Shown here: positions 1 through 8,667 of the stretch, in pieces
Layout of the letters: each line of letters starts with the position of its first letter
How positions within the stretch are numbered: position 1 is the stretch's first letter
From: Streptomyces glomeratus
GTDB taxonomy: Bacteria; Actinomycetota; Actinomycetes; Streptomycetales; Streptomycetaceae
Direction of reading: 5' to 3'
Assembly: GCF_021462825.1 (NCBI RefSeq)
Contig: NZ_JAKEEB010000039.1
Span: 1-64,000, forward strand
Length of the DNA: 64,000 bases
The notes under the pieces: model-generated
Databases searched by the model: none
What the model saw: the letters and a program-made list of their open reading frames with translations, nothing else
What the model was told of the DNA's origin: nothing
Made by a program: the position numbers and the translations under genes

Positions 1-18
1 GGAAGCTCCTATAGATCG

Positions 19-1086
19 TCAAGCGGCTTGTGTGAGCTGTTCAGCGGTGATTTGAGGGCGGGGCAGGTGGCGGTAGACCTCACGGGCGACGAACCGTTTC
101 AGGCAGCGGACGATGTCCTTCTTCGTCATGCCTTCGGCGGTGCGTCTGGCGACGTAGTCGCGGGTCCGCTGGTCGTAGCGCATGCGGACCAGCACGATGG
201 TGTGCAGGGCCCGGTTGGCCTGCCGGTCGCCTCCCCGATTGAGCCTGTGCCGGTTGGTGCGGCCCGATGACGCCGGGATCGGGGCGGCGGCGCACAGGTG
301 CGCGAAGGATGCCTCCGAGCGCAGGCGGTCGGGGTTGTCGCCCGCGGTGGTCAGCAGCTGGCCCGCGGTCTCGGGGCCGACGCCGGGCAGGGCAACCAGC
401 CGTGGTGCGGCCTGGGTGACCAGCGGGCCCAGGTCTGCGTCGGCTTCGGCGATCTCCTCGCAAAGCCGCTGGTAGCGGCGGGCCAGGCGCCGCAGCGTGA
501 CCCTGGCCGCGTGCTGCGGATCGGCGAGGTCGCCGATGGGACGGGAACGGGCCAGCGTGTCGATCAGCTCGCTGGTGGCCAGACCTCGCAGCTTCTCGCG
601 GACCGCCGCGGGCGCCGTCACGATGAGATTGCGGATCTGGTTGATGGTCTGGGTGCGGGCCTTGACCGCCGAGCTGCGGGCCACTCGCAGGGTGCGGATG
701 GCCTCCACGATCCCGTTGCGGGTCTTCGGCGTGCCCGAGGCTCGGCCGGACAACACGGCGGTGGCAGCAGCATAGGCGTCAACCGGGTCGGACTTGCCGT
801 TGTCCCGTCGGGCCTTGCGGTCGGGGCGGTCGACCTCGATGACAGCGACGCCGTTGGCGGTCAGGAAGCGGGCGACCTCGGCTCCGTAGGCGCCGGTGCC
901 CTCCAGGCCCACCGCCAGTAGTTCGCCGTGCGAGCGCAGCCAGTCCAGCAAGTGCTGGTAGCCGTCCGGGGTGGTGGAGAACGCCTCGGTGGCCAGGTGC
1001 CGGCCGACCGTGTCGATCACCGCGGCCTGGTGGACGTCGGTGTGTGTGTCGATGCCGCCGATGACCGCTATCTCGTTGGCTGCCAT
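19..1086 (-). CDS. IS110-family transposase (DEDD recombinase)
   Basis: The 355-aa product starts MAANEIAVIGGIDTHTD. It has the N-terminal RuvC-like DEDD domain: D in IDTHTD near residue 13, E in VGLEGTGAYG, and DxxD in KSDPVDA. The C-terminal Tnp20-type domain carries the serine motif PASSGRTNRHR. This ATG fits the family N-terminus; the longer open frame upstream runs through non-coding DNA. IS110 enzymes excise a circle and reinsert at a target chosen by an RNA encoded in the element. Length is normal for the family (320-410 aa) and no frame disruption is seen, so it is probably functional unless the missing left end is damaged. Confidence 0.93.
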   Translation of the reverse strand: MAANEIAVIGGIDTHTDVHQAAVIDTVGRHLATEAFSTTPDGYQHLLDWLRSHGELLAVGLEGTGAYGAEVARFLTANGVAVIEVDRPDRKARRDNGKSDPVDAYAAATAVLSGRASGTPKTRNGIVEAIRTLRVARSSAVKARTQTINQIRNLIVTAPAAVREKLRGLATSELIDTLARSRPIGDLADPQHAARVTLRRLARRYQRLCEEIAEADADLGPLVTQAAPRLVALPGVGPETAGQLLTTAGDNPDRLRSEASFAHLCAAAPIPASSGRTNRHRLNRGGDRQANRALHTIVLVRMRYDQRTRDYVARRTAEGMTKKDIVRCLKRFVAREVYRHLPRPQITAEQLTQAA

Positions 1087-1319
1087 GCTGGAGCCTGGTG
1101 TCCTTCCGTACGACGCGTGCAGGAGGGCACGCGCCGGTCGGGCAGACGGACAAGACAGTGATGGGACCTTTGGCCGGGCTCCTATGAAGTCACAGATGCC
1201 CGACCGGCCACGCGCGCTGTGGCTCCGCCCGGACGGCCGACGAATCCACCCAAGGACAGCCGAAGCGCCAGTCAGTCCTGGAGTCAGACCCCCGGCCGGA
1301 GCCACAGCAATCATCACTG
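1087..1319 (-). other. IS110 non-coding end, candidate bridge (seek) RNA region
   Basis: This stretch upstream of the transposase has no credible ORF. In IS110-group elements the non-coding end upstream of the recombinase encodes a structured RNA that pairs with target and donor DNA (established for IS621-type elements). Here that is inferred from position only. Self-complementary segments are visible, such as CCGGTCGGGC near 1135-1143 against GCCCGACCGG near 1198-1207. Confidence 0.4.
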
Positions 1320-1793
1320 TCAGTCCTGTGAGGGCGCGAGGCGGGCGGGGAAGCCGCCGGTCGCCACCGGGCCCCACCTCACCGGGGTGATCCGGATGAT
1401 CGACTTGCCCTGCCTGACCATGGCCTCCCGGTACTCGTCCCAGTCCGGGTGCTCCCCCGCGACGGTGCGGTAGTACTCGACGAGCGGCTCGACGGAGTCC
1501 GGCGCGTCGATGACCTCGGCGGTGCCGTCGATCTGGACCCACGGGCCGTTCCAGTCGTCGCTGAGCACGATCACACCGACCCGCTCGTCCCTCTTGGCGT
1601 TGCGCGTCTTGGCCCGCTCCGGGTAGGTGGAGACCACGATCCGTCCCGAGCCGTCGACCCCGCAGGTCAGCGGGGAACCCTGGGGGCCTCCGTCGGCCCG
1701 CCGCGTCAGCAGGATCGCGCGGTGCCGGGGGCGGACGAAGTCCAGCAGCTCCTCCAGCGATACGGCCGTGTTCGTCGCGATGTTGGGTGCCAT
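1320..1793 (-). CDS. PPOX-class (flavin/F420-binding split-barrel) protein
   Basis: The 157-aa protein resembles the pyridoxamine-5'-phosphate-oxidase-like split barrel. Readable features are the substrate strand RHRAILLTRRADGGPQGSP, VSTYPERAKTRNAKRD (the typical loop after strand three), a WVQIDG strand and the C-terminal RWGPVATGGFPARL. Actinobacterial members usually bind F420 or FMN and reduce small molecules; the substrate here is unknown. The last few residues (PSQD) sit where the IS110 element begins, so the original C-terminus may have been replaced by IS-derived codons. No operon partner is evident; the YceI gene upstream reads the same way after a 51-base gap. Confidence 0.85.
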   Translation of the reverse strand: MAPNIATNTAVSLEELLDFVRPRHRAILLTRRADGGPQGSPLTCGVDGSGRIVVSTYPERAKTRNAKRDERVGVIVLSDDWNGPWVQIDGTAEVIDAPDSVEPLVEYYRTVAGEHPDWDEYREAMVRQGKSIIRITPVRWGPVATGGFPARLAPSQD

Positions 1794-1844
1794 GGGACGG
1801 CAGCCTAGGCGTTCACGCGGCCCGGGAGGCCGACCCCGCCGTGT

Positions 1845-2666
1845 CTACGCCTGCGGGAGTGACCCGCCCTGCACCGCCTGGATGTCCAGCTCCACCCGCA
1901 GCGTCGTGCCGATCGCGGCGATGCCGGCCTGGAGGACCTGGTTGTAGTTCATCGCGAAGTCCTCGCGGCGCAGTTCGGCCGTGGCGCGGAAGGCCGCGCG
2001 GGTGCCGCCCCATGGGTCGGCTCCGGTGCCGAGGTAGGCGAGGTTCAGGTCTACCGGGCGGACGACGCCGCGCATGTGCAGCTCTCCGTGGACCGTCCAG
2101 CGGTCGGAGCCGGCGGCGGTCAGGCCGGTGGAACGGTAGGTGATCAGCGGGTACGTCCCGACGTCCAGGAAGTCGGCCGAGCGCAGGTGGTCGTCGCGCA
2201 TGCCGTTGCCCGTGTCGATGGACGCGGCGCTGATGACCGCCTCGACGCGGGACTTCCGCAGCTCGTCCGGGGCGATCTCGATGCGCCCGGAGAACTCGGT
2301 GAACCGGCCGTGCACGCTGGAGATGCCCAGGTGCTGGGCGACCGCACCCACCGAGGAGTGCGCCGGGTCGATGGTCCACGGTCCGGGCGGCGGCAGCTCG
2401 GCGCCGCCCTGCCGGGCCAGCGTCACGGCCCCGATCTCGGCCCGGCCGCTCGCGGTGACGATCGCGCTGGAGGCGGCGGGCGCGTACCCGACCGCGGTCA
2501 CGATCACCGTGTACGCGCCGGGTGCCAGTTCGGTCGTGTCCCGGACGGCCCCCTCCGTGTCGGCTTCGGCGCGCAGCACCTGCGTGCCGGTCATGTCGGT
2601 CACGGTGACGACCGCGTGCGACACGGCCCAGCCGTCCCGCGTACGGATCCGTGCGGTCAGTGCCAT
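1845..2666 (-). CDS. YceI-family protein with N-terminal carboxypeptidase-regulatory-like domain
   Basis: The 273-aa protein has two parts. Residues 1-80 form a beta-sandwich of the carboxypeptidase-regulatory/CNA-B type (VTVTDMTGTQVLRAEAD, ELAPGAYTVIVTAVGY). Residues about 95-268 are a YceI lipocalin-like domain (WTIDPAHSSVGAVAQHLGISS, GRFTEFSG, SADFLDVGTYPLITY). YceI proteins bind isoprenoid or amide lipids. No signal peptide is visible, so this copy is predicted to be cytoplasmic. A GGGAG ribosome site precedes the ATG. It lies downstream of the MFS gene, whose own C-terminus carries the same type of beta-sandwich, but a strong terminator separates them. It may have its own promoter or depend on read-through. 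Confidence 0.85.
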   Translation of the reverse strand: MALTARIRTRDGWAVSHAVVTVTDMTGTQVLRAEADTEGAVRDTTELAPGAYTVIVTAVGYAPAASSAIVTASGRAEIGAVTLARQGGAELPPPGPWTIDPAHSSVGAVAQHLGISSVHGRFTEFSGRIEIAPDELRKSRVEAVISAASIDTGNGMRDDHLRSADFLDVGTYPLITYRSTGLTAAGSDRWTVHGELHMRGVVRPVDLNLAYLGTGADPWGGTRAAFRATAELRREDFAMNYNQVLQAGIAAIGTTLRVELDIQAVQGGSLPQA

Positions 2667-2708
2667 CGTGTGGTCTCCCTCTAAATCCTTGAAAATCCCC
2701 GTAGAAGG

Positions 2709-2765
2709 CTCAAAAAATCCGGCCCGTGGGGGCGCACCTCCGCTCAGGGCGCGCCCCCACGGGCC
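2709..2765 (-). terminator. Intrinsic terminator after the MFS gene
   Basis: A perfect 15-bp GC-rich stem (2721-2735 with 2751-2765) is followed, on the minus strand, by GGATTTTTTG, a run of six T. It lies directly downstream of the MFS stop and separates that gene from the YceI gene. Confidence 0.85.
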
Positions 2766-2775
2766 GGGGTCCGGC

Positions 2776-5301
2776 CTACTCGCCCGGGTGGGCGAGTTCG
2801 ATGTCGTGGTCGTCGACGCCGCGGCCGCTCACCGTCACGGCCGTGGCCACCGGCGGGTAGCCCGTCGCGATGACGGTGTACTCGCCGCCGTTCAGGTCGG
2901 TGAAGGCGTACGCCCCGTCCGCGCCGGTCGTGGCCGTGCCGACCACGTTCCCGGCCGCGTCCACCAGGGTCACTCGGGCGTCCGCGAGCGGGCCGTGCGG
3001 GGCCCGTACGACGCCCTGGACCTGGGCCCCGGAGTCGAGGTCGACCTCGATCCGGGTGACCCCGGTGCCGCCCACCTCGACGGGCAGGGCCCGCGGCCGG
3101 AAGCCGGCGGCGTTCACCGCGACGGTGACGGAACCCGGCACCAGCTCGGCGAAGGAGAAGTCGCCCTGCTCGCCGGTGGTGGCGGTGGCCAGCAGATCAC
3201 CGCGGACGTCCGTGACGATCACCATCGCGTCCTTGACCGGCAGTGCGGTCTCGGCGGCCCGGACGACACCGCTCAGGCCGCTGGTGCCGCTGAGCAGGAT
3301 GTCGTACGCCACCGGCTCCTCGTTCACCACGATCGTGGACGCCTGCGGCTGGTGGCCGTCGGCGGAGGCGATCAGGACGTACGAGCCCGTGCCCGGCGCG
3401 TCCACGCCGTAGGAGCCGTCCGCCGCGGCGACCGACCGGCCCAGCTGGCGTCCCCCGAGGGAGATCAGCGTGACGGCTGCGTGCGGGACCGGGGCGCTCT
3501 CGGCGCCGCGGACGAAGCCGCGCACCGGGATGCCGCCGGACGCCGGGGACTCGCCGGGTGCGGCGAGGGTGGCGATGGTCGCGAGCTTCTGTGCGGCCGT
3601 GCCATCGGGAGCGGCCTCGGTGCTCGCCACGGCCCAGCTGGGAACCTTCTCCTCGGCCGGGGCGGGCGCCGCGGCGGCGGTCGCGGTGGCCGCCTCCTTG
3701 GCCACGGCCGCCGCGGCCTGCGCCAGGCCACCGCGGGTCTTCAGCGGGACCTCCTTGATGAACAGCGTGATCACGAAGGCGAGGAACGCCAGGCACGCGG
3801 CCACCAGGAAGACGTCGCCGATGGCGTGGCCGTACGAGCTCTCCATGAGGGTCCGCAGCGGGCGGGGCATCTTCGCCAGGTCCGGGATCGCGCCGTCGGA
3901 ACCCGAGTGGGCCGCGAGCCTGCGGTACTTCGGGCTGAGGTCGGCGAGGCCGTCCATGAAGTAGTGGGTGATCCGGTGGGTCATGAAGGCGCCGAGCGCG
4001 GAGACGCCGATCGCACCGCCGAGGGACCGGAAGAAGGTCACCGTGGAGCTGGCCGAACCGAGGTCGGTCGGCGCCACCTGGTTCTGCGTGGACAGCACCA
4101 GGTTCTGCATCATCATGCCGATGCCGAGACCCATCAGCGCCATGAAGACGGCGGCCTTCCAGTAGGCCGTGTCGTAGCGCAGGGTGCCGAGCAGGCCCAG
4201 ACCGGCCGTGACGAGCACGCCGCCGCTGACCAGCCATGCCTTCCACTTGCCGGTCTTGGTGATGACCTGGCCGGAGACCGTGGAGGAGACGAACAGGCCG
4301 CCGATCATCGGGATGGTCAGCACACCGGACATCGTCGGGGACTTGTCGCGGGCCAGCTGGAAGTACTGGGCGAAGAACACCGTGCCGGTGAACATCGCGA
4401 CACCCACGAAGAGCGAGGCGAGGGACGACAGGGTGATGGTGCGGTTGCGGAACAGGCGCAGCGGGATGATCGGCTCGGCGGCCTTGGTCTCGACGAGCAC
4501 GAAGACCAAGCCGAGGACGACGGCGCCCGCGACCATGGTGTACGTCTGCCACGACAGCCAGTCGTACTTGTCTCCGGCGAAGGTGACCCAGATCAGCAGC
4601 AGGGAGACGGCGGCGGAGATGAAGAGCGCGCCTGCCCAGTCGACCTTGACGTCCCGCTTCACCACGGGCAGGTGCAGGGTCTTCTGGAGCACGATCAGTG
4701 CGAGCACCGCGAAGGGCACGCCGACGTAGAAGCACCAGCGCCAGCCGAGCCAGGAGGTGTCGGTGATGACGCCGCCGATCAGCGGGCCGCCGACGGTGGC
4801 CACGGCGAAGGTGGCGCCGAGGTATCCCGAGTAACGGCCGCGCTCGCGCGGGGAGATCATCGCCGCCATGACGATCTGCGCCAGGGCGGACAGACCGCCG
4901 ACGCCGATGCCCTGGACTACACGGCAGGCGATGAGCATGCCGGGGTTCTGTGCCAGACCCGCGGCCATCGAGCCCAGGACATAGATGACCAGGGCTATCT
5001 GGACGAGTGCCTTCTTGCTGTACAGGTCCGCGAGCTTGCCCCACAGCGGGGTGGTCGCGGTCATGGACAGCAGCGACGCGGTCACGACCCAGGTGTAGGC
5101 GGACTGGCCGCCGCCGAGGTCGCCGATGATGTGCGGCAGAGCGTTGGAGACGATCGTGGACGACAGGATCGCCACGAACATGCCGAGCAGGAGCCCGGAC
5201 AGGGCCTCCATGATCTGCCGGTGCGTCATCGGAGCGCCGTCCGGGGAGCCTCCCCCGTGCTTGGCGTGAGCCCGCACACCGGCTGGTGTGGTCGTTGCCA
5301 T
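2776..5301 (-). CDS. DHA2-type MFS drug exporter with three C-terminal carboxypeptidase-regulatory-like repeats
   Basis: The 841-aa protein starts MATTTPAGVRAHAK after AGGAAG; a longer upstream ATG lacks a ribosome site. Residues about 40-530 are a 14-helix DHA2/EmrB-type proton antiporter (LLLGMFVAILSSTIVSNALP, motif A GKLADLYSKK, motif C-like GPLIGGVITD). An Ala-rich linker follows (about 535-590). Three tandem beta-sandwich repeats then run to the end (GIPVRGFVRG, TSGLSGVVRA, GAQVQGVVRA starts, each ending in a DGxY/VTV pattern). Plain DHA2 exporters end near residue 550, so the tail is a clear extension. It sits 19 bases downstream of the marR gene and is probably repressed by it. The substrate is unknown. 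Confidence 0.92.
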   Translation of the reverse strand: MATTTPAGVRAHAKHGGGSPDGAPMTHRQIMEALSGLLLGMFVAILSSTIVSNALPHIIGDLGGGQSAYTWVVTASLLSMTATTPLWGKLADLYSKKALVQIALVIYVLGSMAAGLAQNPGMLIACRVVQGIGVGGLSALAQIVMAAMISPRERGRYSGYLGATFAVATVGGPLIGGVITDTSWLGWRWCFYVGVPFAVLALIVLQKTLHLPVVKRDVKVDWAGALFISAAVSLLLIWVTFAGDKYDWLSWQTYTMVAGAVVLGLVFVLVETKAAEPIIPLRLFRNRTITLSSLASLFVGVAMFTGTVFFAQYFQLARDKSPTMSGVLTIPMIGGLFVSSTVSGQVITKTGKWKAWLVSGGVLVTAGLGLLGTLRYDTAYWKAAVFMALMGLGIGMMMQNLVLSTQNQVAPTDLGSASSTVTFFRSLGGAIGVSALGAFMTHRITHYFMDGLADLSPKYRRLAAHSGSDGAIPDLAKMPRPLRTLMESSYGHAIGDVFLVAACLAFLAFVITLFIKEVPLKTRGGLAQAAAAVAKEAATATAAAAPAPAEEKVPSWAVASTEAAPDGTAAQKLATIATLAAPGESPASGGIPVRGFVRGAESAPVPHAAVTLISLGGRQLGRSVAAADGSYGVDAPGTGSYVLIASADGHQPQASTIVVNEEPVAYDILLSGTSGLSGVVRAAETALPVKDAMVIVTDVRGDLLATATTGEQGDFSFAELVPGSVTVAVNAAGFRPRALPVEVGGTGVTRIEVDLDSGAQVQGVVRAPHGPLADARVTLVDAAGNVVGTATTGADGAYAFTDLNGGEYTVIATGYPPVATAVTVSGRGVDDHDIELAHPGE

Positions 5302-5320
5302 GGGCTTCCTTTTCTTACGT

Positions 5321-5836
5321 CTATGCGGGTGTACGGGTGGTCCGGTCGGCAACGGGTTGCGCCGAGGGTTCCGACGTGGGGGCGGAGTGCGCGAGCCGAG
5401 GTGCGGAGCGGCAGTCGCCGAAGCTCTCCCGCAGCCGTGCCATCAGCTGGATGAGCCGGCCGATGTCGTCGTCCGGCCAGTCGCCGAGTCGCTCGGCCAG
5501 CAGTTCGGTGATGCGCCGGGACAGTTCGTCGAGCTGGGCCCTGCCGGCGTCGGTCAGGCGCAGGATGCGGGAGCGTTTGTCCACCGGGTCGGGGGAGCGC
5601 TCGATCCAGCCGCGCTCCGCGACGTGCGCGACATGGCGGCTGGTGACCGACATGTCGACGGCCAGCAGTTCCGCGAGCTTGCTCATGCGCATGTCGCCAT
5701 GACGTCCGACCAGGGTCAGTACGGCGGCGGAGCCGCCCGGGCACTCGGGCGGCAGGATCCGCGCCAGGTCCCTCTTCACGGCACCGATGGCGCTGAGCTG
5801 ACGCGCCAGCTCTTCGTACTGCGCTCGCCCGGCCAT
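5321..5836 (-). CDS. MarR-family transcriptional regulator
   Basis: The 171-aa winged-helix protein starts MAGRAQYEELARQ after GGGAGGTG; this start is preferred over one 28 codons upstream that lacks a ribosome site and would overlap the operator. The core is readable: VLTLVGRHGDMRMSKLAEL (helix-turn-helix), DMSVTSRHVAHV (recognition helix) and the wing motif DPVDKRSRILRLTDAG. MarR proteins usually repress their own operon and release on binding a ligand. The twin palindromes immediately upstream and the MFS gene 19 bases downstream fit a classic local repressor-exporter pair. Confidence 0.92.
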   Translation of the reverse strand: MAGRAQYEELARQLSAIGAVKRDLARILPPECPGGSAAVLTLVGRHGDMRMSKLAELLAVDMSVTSRHVAHVAERGWIERSPDPVDKRSRILRLTDAGRAQLDELSRRITELLAERLGDWPDDDIGRLIQLMARLRESFGDCRSAPRLAHSAPTSEPSAQPVADRTTRTPA

Positions 5837-5855
5837 CACACCTCCCGATAATTCG

Positions 5856-5896
5856 TTGCCTGGAGCAACCGTAAGGATATTGGTTGCTGCAGGCAA
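5856..5896. promoter_or_regulatory. Twin MarR-type operator
   Basis: Two palindromes of the form TTGC-N5-GCAA lie at 5856-5868 and 5884-5896, centres 28 bp apart, 20 bp upstream of the marR start. The sites also form a larger inverted repeat, TTGCCTGGAGCAACC against GGTTGCTGCAGGCAA, matching at 14 of 15 positions. Assignment to the adjacent MarR protein is inference from position and symmetry. Confidence 0.7.
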
Positions 5897-6082
5897 ATGA
5901 ATCATGGGCCCGATGCGCAAAAAGTTGGCAAAGGCAAGTATTGGCGAATGTAAATCACGAGGTGAGAGCCGGGGAGGCGGACCCGCCCACCGGGCGCGGA
6001 TCAGGCCGTTCCGCCCGAACCGGGCATGAGGACGGAGCCCCCCACTTGGGCGGCCACCGCGGATTCGCTAGGGTCTCGGGCC

Positions 6083-6277
6083 ATGGCTAACACCCAGGGC
6101 CCCCAGGGCAACCACGATCCCGCCGGCAACACGCAGATGTTCCGCGCGTTCGTCGACGAGGCGCCGCAGGGCAGGCAGTCGGCCCCCGCTTCGGCAGGGC
6201 CGCGCATCGGCCTGATCGTCGGTGTCATCGCCGCCGTGGTGATCGTCGCCGCGGTCGCCTGGCTCGCGCTGAAGTAA
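6083..6277 (+). CDS. Small single-pass membrane protein, unknown function
   Basis: The 64-aa product (MANTQGPQGNHDPAGN...) has a polar N-terminal 40 residues and one C-terminal transmembrane helix (IGLIVGVIAAVVIVAAVAWLAL) ending in a single Lys, so the tail is essentially flush with the membrane. The ATG is preceded by TCTCGGGCC, a weak ribosome site. Similar short proteins occur in other streptomycetes, as far as I recall; function is unknown. It stands alone between divergent marR and convergent sigma-factor genes. Confidence 0.6.
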   Translation: MANTQGPQGNHDPAGNTQMFRAFVDEAPQGRQSAPASAGPRIGLIVGVIAAVVIVAAVAWLALK

Positions 6278-6390
6278 CCGGCCGGGAGCCGGACTCCGGA
6301 CGGAGACGGCCCCCGGGCGCTCTCTCGAACAGGCCGAAGCGGCCGGCGAGCCGGGCTGACGTGCCGTCAACCAGGCCGCGGCCGACGGGA

Positions 6391-7302
6391 CTAGTCCGAG
6401 ATCAGGCCCTCCCGCAGCTGCGCCAGCGTGCGGGTGAGCAGCCGGGAGACATGCATCTGGGAGATGCCGACCTCCTCGCCGATCTGTGACTGCGTCATGT
6501 TCGCGAAGAAGCGCAGCATGATGATCTGCCGCTCACGGGGCGGCAGTTTGGCCAGCAGCGGCTTGAGGGACTCGCGGTACTCCACGCCCTCCAGCGCCGA
6601 GTCCTCGTAGCCGAGGCGGTCCGCGAGCGAGCCCTCGCCGCCGTCGTCCTCGGGCGCGGGCGAGTCCAGTGAAGAGGCCGTGTACGCGTTGCCGACGGCG
6701 AGGCCGTCGACGACGTCCTCCTCCGACACCCCGAGCACGGAGGCCAGTTCGGTGACCGTCGGCGAGCGGTCCAGCTTCTGCGACAGCTCGTCGCTGGCCT
6801 TGGTGAGAGCCAGGCGCAGCTCCTGGAGCCGGCGCGGCACCCGCACCGACCACGACGTGTCCCGGAAGAACCGCTTGATCTCACCGACCACCGTCGGCAT
6901 CGCGAACGTCGGGAACTCCACGCCCCGTTCGCAGTCGAACCGGTCGATCGCCTTGATCAGACCGATCGTGCCGACCTGGACGATGTCCTCCATCGGCTCG
7001 TTGCGGCTGCGGAAGCGGGCTGCCGCGTAGCGCACGAGCGGGAGGTTCAGCTCGATGAGCGTGTCCCGGACGTAGGCGCGCTCCGGGCTGTGCTCGTCGA
7101 GGGTGGCGAGCCGCAGGAAGAGGGAGCGGGACAGGGTGCGGGTGTCGATGGCCTCCGAGGACGGAAGGTCCGGAGCCTCGGGAGCCGGAAGGATCTCGGC
7201 ACCCGGGAGGTCCTGAGGGGCCTGAAGGTCCTGGAGCACGTCGGGCGCGGGGTCGCTCTGCATGAGCGTGAGCACCTTCGAGCTGCCCTGATCTGCGGAC
7301 AT
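6391..7302 (-). CDS. sigN: SigB/SigF-like group 3 sigma factor (probable SigN)
   Basis: The 303-aa sigma-70 family protein starts MSADQGSSKVLTLMQ after an AAAGGGGG ribosome site. Region 2 is clear (LPLVRYAAARFRSRNEPMEDIVQVGTIGL split across two helices, FPTFAMPTVVGEIKRFFRD), region 3 follows (VPRRLQELRLALTKA), and region 4 ends the protein (LPPRERQIIMLRFFANMTQ, SQMHVSRLLTRTL). This is the stress/sporulation SigB class of Streptomyces. It is adjacent to a second, highly similar sigma gene in the same direction, matching the sigN-sigF pair of S. coelicolor as I remember it. No anti-sigma gene lies nearby. Confidence 0.85.
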   Translation of the reverse strand: MSADQGSSKVLTLMQSDPAPDVLQDLQAPQDLPGAEILPAPEAPDLPSSEAIDTRTLSRSLFLRLATLDEHSPERAYVRDTLIELNLPLVRYAAARFRSRNEPMEDIVQVGTIGLIKAIDRFDCERGVEFPTFAMPTVVGEIKRFFRDTSWSVRVPRRLQELRLALTKASDELSQKLDRSPTVTELASVLGVSEEDVVDGLAVGNAYTASSLDSPAPEDDGGEGSLADRLGYEDSALEGVEYRESLKPLLAKLPPRERQIIMLRFFANMTQSQIGEEVGISQMHVSRLLTRTLAQLREGLISD

Positions 7303-7548
7303 GCCACCCCCTTTGGGTCGCGGGACGGTCGCGGCGGACGCTCCCGTCGTGAGGAACGCAGCCTCCGACTGAATACCGGCCACGAGGCTGCGGCAAACGC
7401 GCTCCCGGAAGAATGTCACATGTCGGCAACACGCTGTAGCGACATGTCGACATGTACGGGCTGAATGCGCCCTGGTTGGAAGGGTTCTGAGTGGCTTTCA
7501 GCGCAGAACTGTCGGGAAGATCCCTTGGGAATGATTCGCTCGCGCGAG

Positions 7549-8667
7549 TTAGGCATCGATCTTGTTTGCGGATCTCAGTCGCGCGAAGCTCCTGGCGAGG
7601 AGCCTTGACACATGCATCTGGGAGACCCCCAGTTCGGCGCTGATCTGCGACTGGGTGAGATTGCTGTAGTAGCGCAGCAGCAGGATCCGCTGTTCGCGCT
7701 CCGGCAGCTGGACGAGCAGATGCCGTACGAGGTCCCGGTGCTCGACCCCGTCGAGGGCCGGATCCTCGTAGCCGAGCCGGTCCAGGAGCCCCGGCAGCCC
7801 GTCGCCCTCCTGGGCGGCCTCCAGCGAGGTGGCGTGGTACGAGCGGCCCGCCTCGATACAGGCCACCACCTCCTCCTCGCTGATGCGCAGCCGCTCGGCG
7901 ATCTCGGCGGTGGTCGGGGAGCGCCCGTGCGTCGTCGTCAGGTCCTCGGTGGCGCTGTTCACCTGCACCCACAGCTCGTGCAGCCGGCGCGGGACGTGGA
8001 CCGTGCGGACGTTGTCGCGGAAGTAGCGCTTGATCTCGCCGACGACGGTCGGCATCGCGAAGGTCGGGAACTGAACGCCCCGGTCGGGGTCGAAGCGGTC
8101 GATGGCGTTGATCAGACCGATGGTGCCGACCTGGACGACGTCCTCCATGGGCTCGTTGCGGGAGCGGAAACGGGCGGCGGCGTAGCGCACCAGCGGGAGG
8201 TTCGCCTCGATCAGCGCCCCGCGCACGCGGTGGTGCTCCGGCGTGCCCGGCTCGAGGTCCTTCAGCTCCGCGAAGAGCACCTGGGTGAGGGCCCGGGTGT
8301 CGGCGCCGCGGCGCTTCGGGGCCGTGGTCGCCGAGGCGGGATCCAGAGGCGGGGAGGAGGTGCCGTCGGGGGGCTGGGGGTCGCTGGAGGGTGAGGGGGC
8401 GGTGTCGGGCGGCCGGGGGGCCGAAGGGGCGGTGGAGGCGTTGGGGGCGGAGGAGGCCGGTGTGGGGGTGCTGTCGGGTTCCCGGGGCTCCGGGGAGGTG
8501 GTGGCGGACTCCTGGGGTCGTGCGGGAGCCGTGGTGGCTGTCCGGTGCCGGCCGGGACTCGGGCGCGGAGCCTCCTCGTCCTGGGGTGGCGCAGTACTGG
8601 CCGACACGGTCAACGCCACCTCTTCGTCCACTAACGCCTCTGTCAACTCGCCGTCAAAAGCGGTCAT
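7549..8667 (-). CDS. sigF: SigB-like sporulation sigma factor with Pro/Ser/Thr-rich N-terminal extension (probable SigF)
   Basis: The product is 372 aa if it starts at MTAFDGELTEALVDEE; the start is uncertain because no good ribosome site precedes it. Residues about 25-125 are low-complexity Pro/Ser/Thr/Glu. Then come regions 2 (NLPLVRYAAARFRSRNEPM, FPTFAMPTVVGEIKRYFRD), 3 (VPRRLHELWVQVN) and 4 (LPEREQRILLLRYYSNLTQ, SQMHVSRLLARSF). SigF acts late in spore maturation in Streptomyces. The extension is longer than the core needs and its composition suggests disorder. The gene lies 246 bases upstream of sigN, far enough for separate promoters. Confidence 0.85.
   Translation of the reverse strand: MTAFDGELTEALVDEEVALTVSASTAPPQDEEAPRPSPGRHRTATTAPARPQESATTSPEPREPDSTPTPASSAPNASTAPSAPRPPDTAPSPSSDPQPPDGTSSPPLDPASATTAPKRRGADTRALTQVLFAELKDLEPGTPEHHRVRGALIEANLPLVRYAAARFRSRNEPMEDVVQVGTIGLINAIDRFDPDRGVQFPTFAMPTVVGEIKRYFRDNVRTVHVPRRLHELWVQVNSATEDLTTTHGRSPTTAEIAERLRISEEEVVACIEAGRSYHATSLEAAQEGDGLPGLLDRLGYEDPALDGVEHRDLVRHLLVQLPEREQRILLLRYYSNLTQSQISAELGVSQMHVSRLLARSFARLRSANKIDA

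Larger units (their letters stand above)
1..1320 (-). mobile_element. IS110-family insertion sequence (left edge of window cuts it)
   Basis: The element consists of one transposase gene (19-1086) plus a non-coding stretch of about 200 bases upstream of it. The octamer ATAGGAGC (minus strand) occurs just after the transposase stop (5-12) and again in the upstream region (1178-1185). No terminal inverted repeats are visible, as expected for this family. The outer boundary on the PPOX side is not determined; it lies somewhere between 1186 and about 1320, close to the 3' end of the PPOX gene. The other end may lie just outside the window. Confidence 0.75.

Noticed and set aside
1887..5454. Very long plus-strand open frames of over 1000 codons opposite the MFS and YceI genes
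   Set aside because: They are antisense shadows of high-GC coding DNA; the protein is low-complexity Arg/Gly with no start context, and the minus-strand genes have clear domains.
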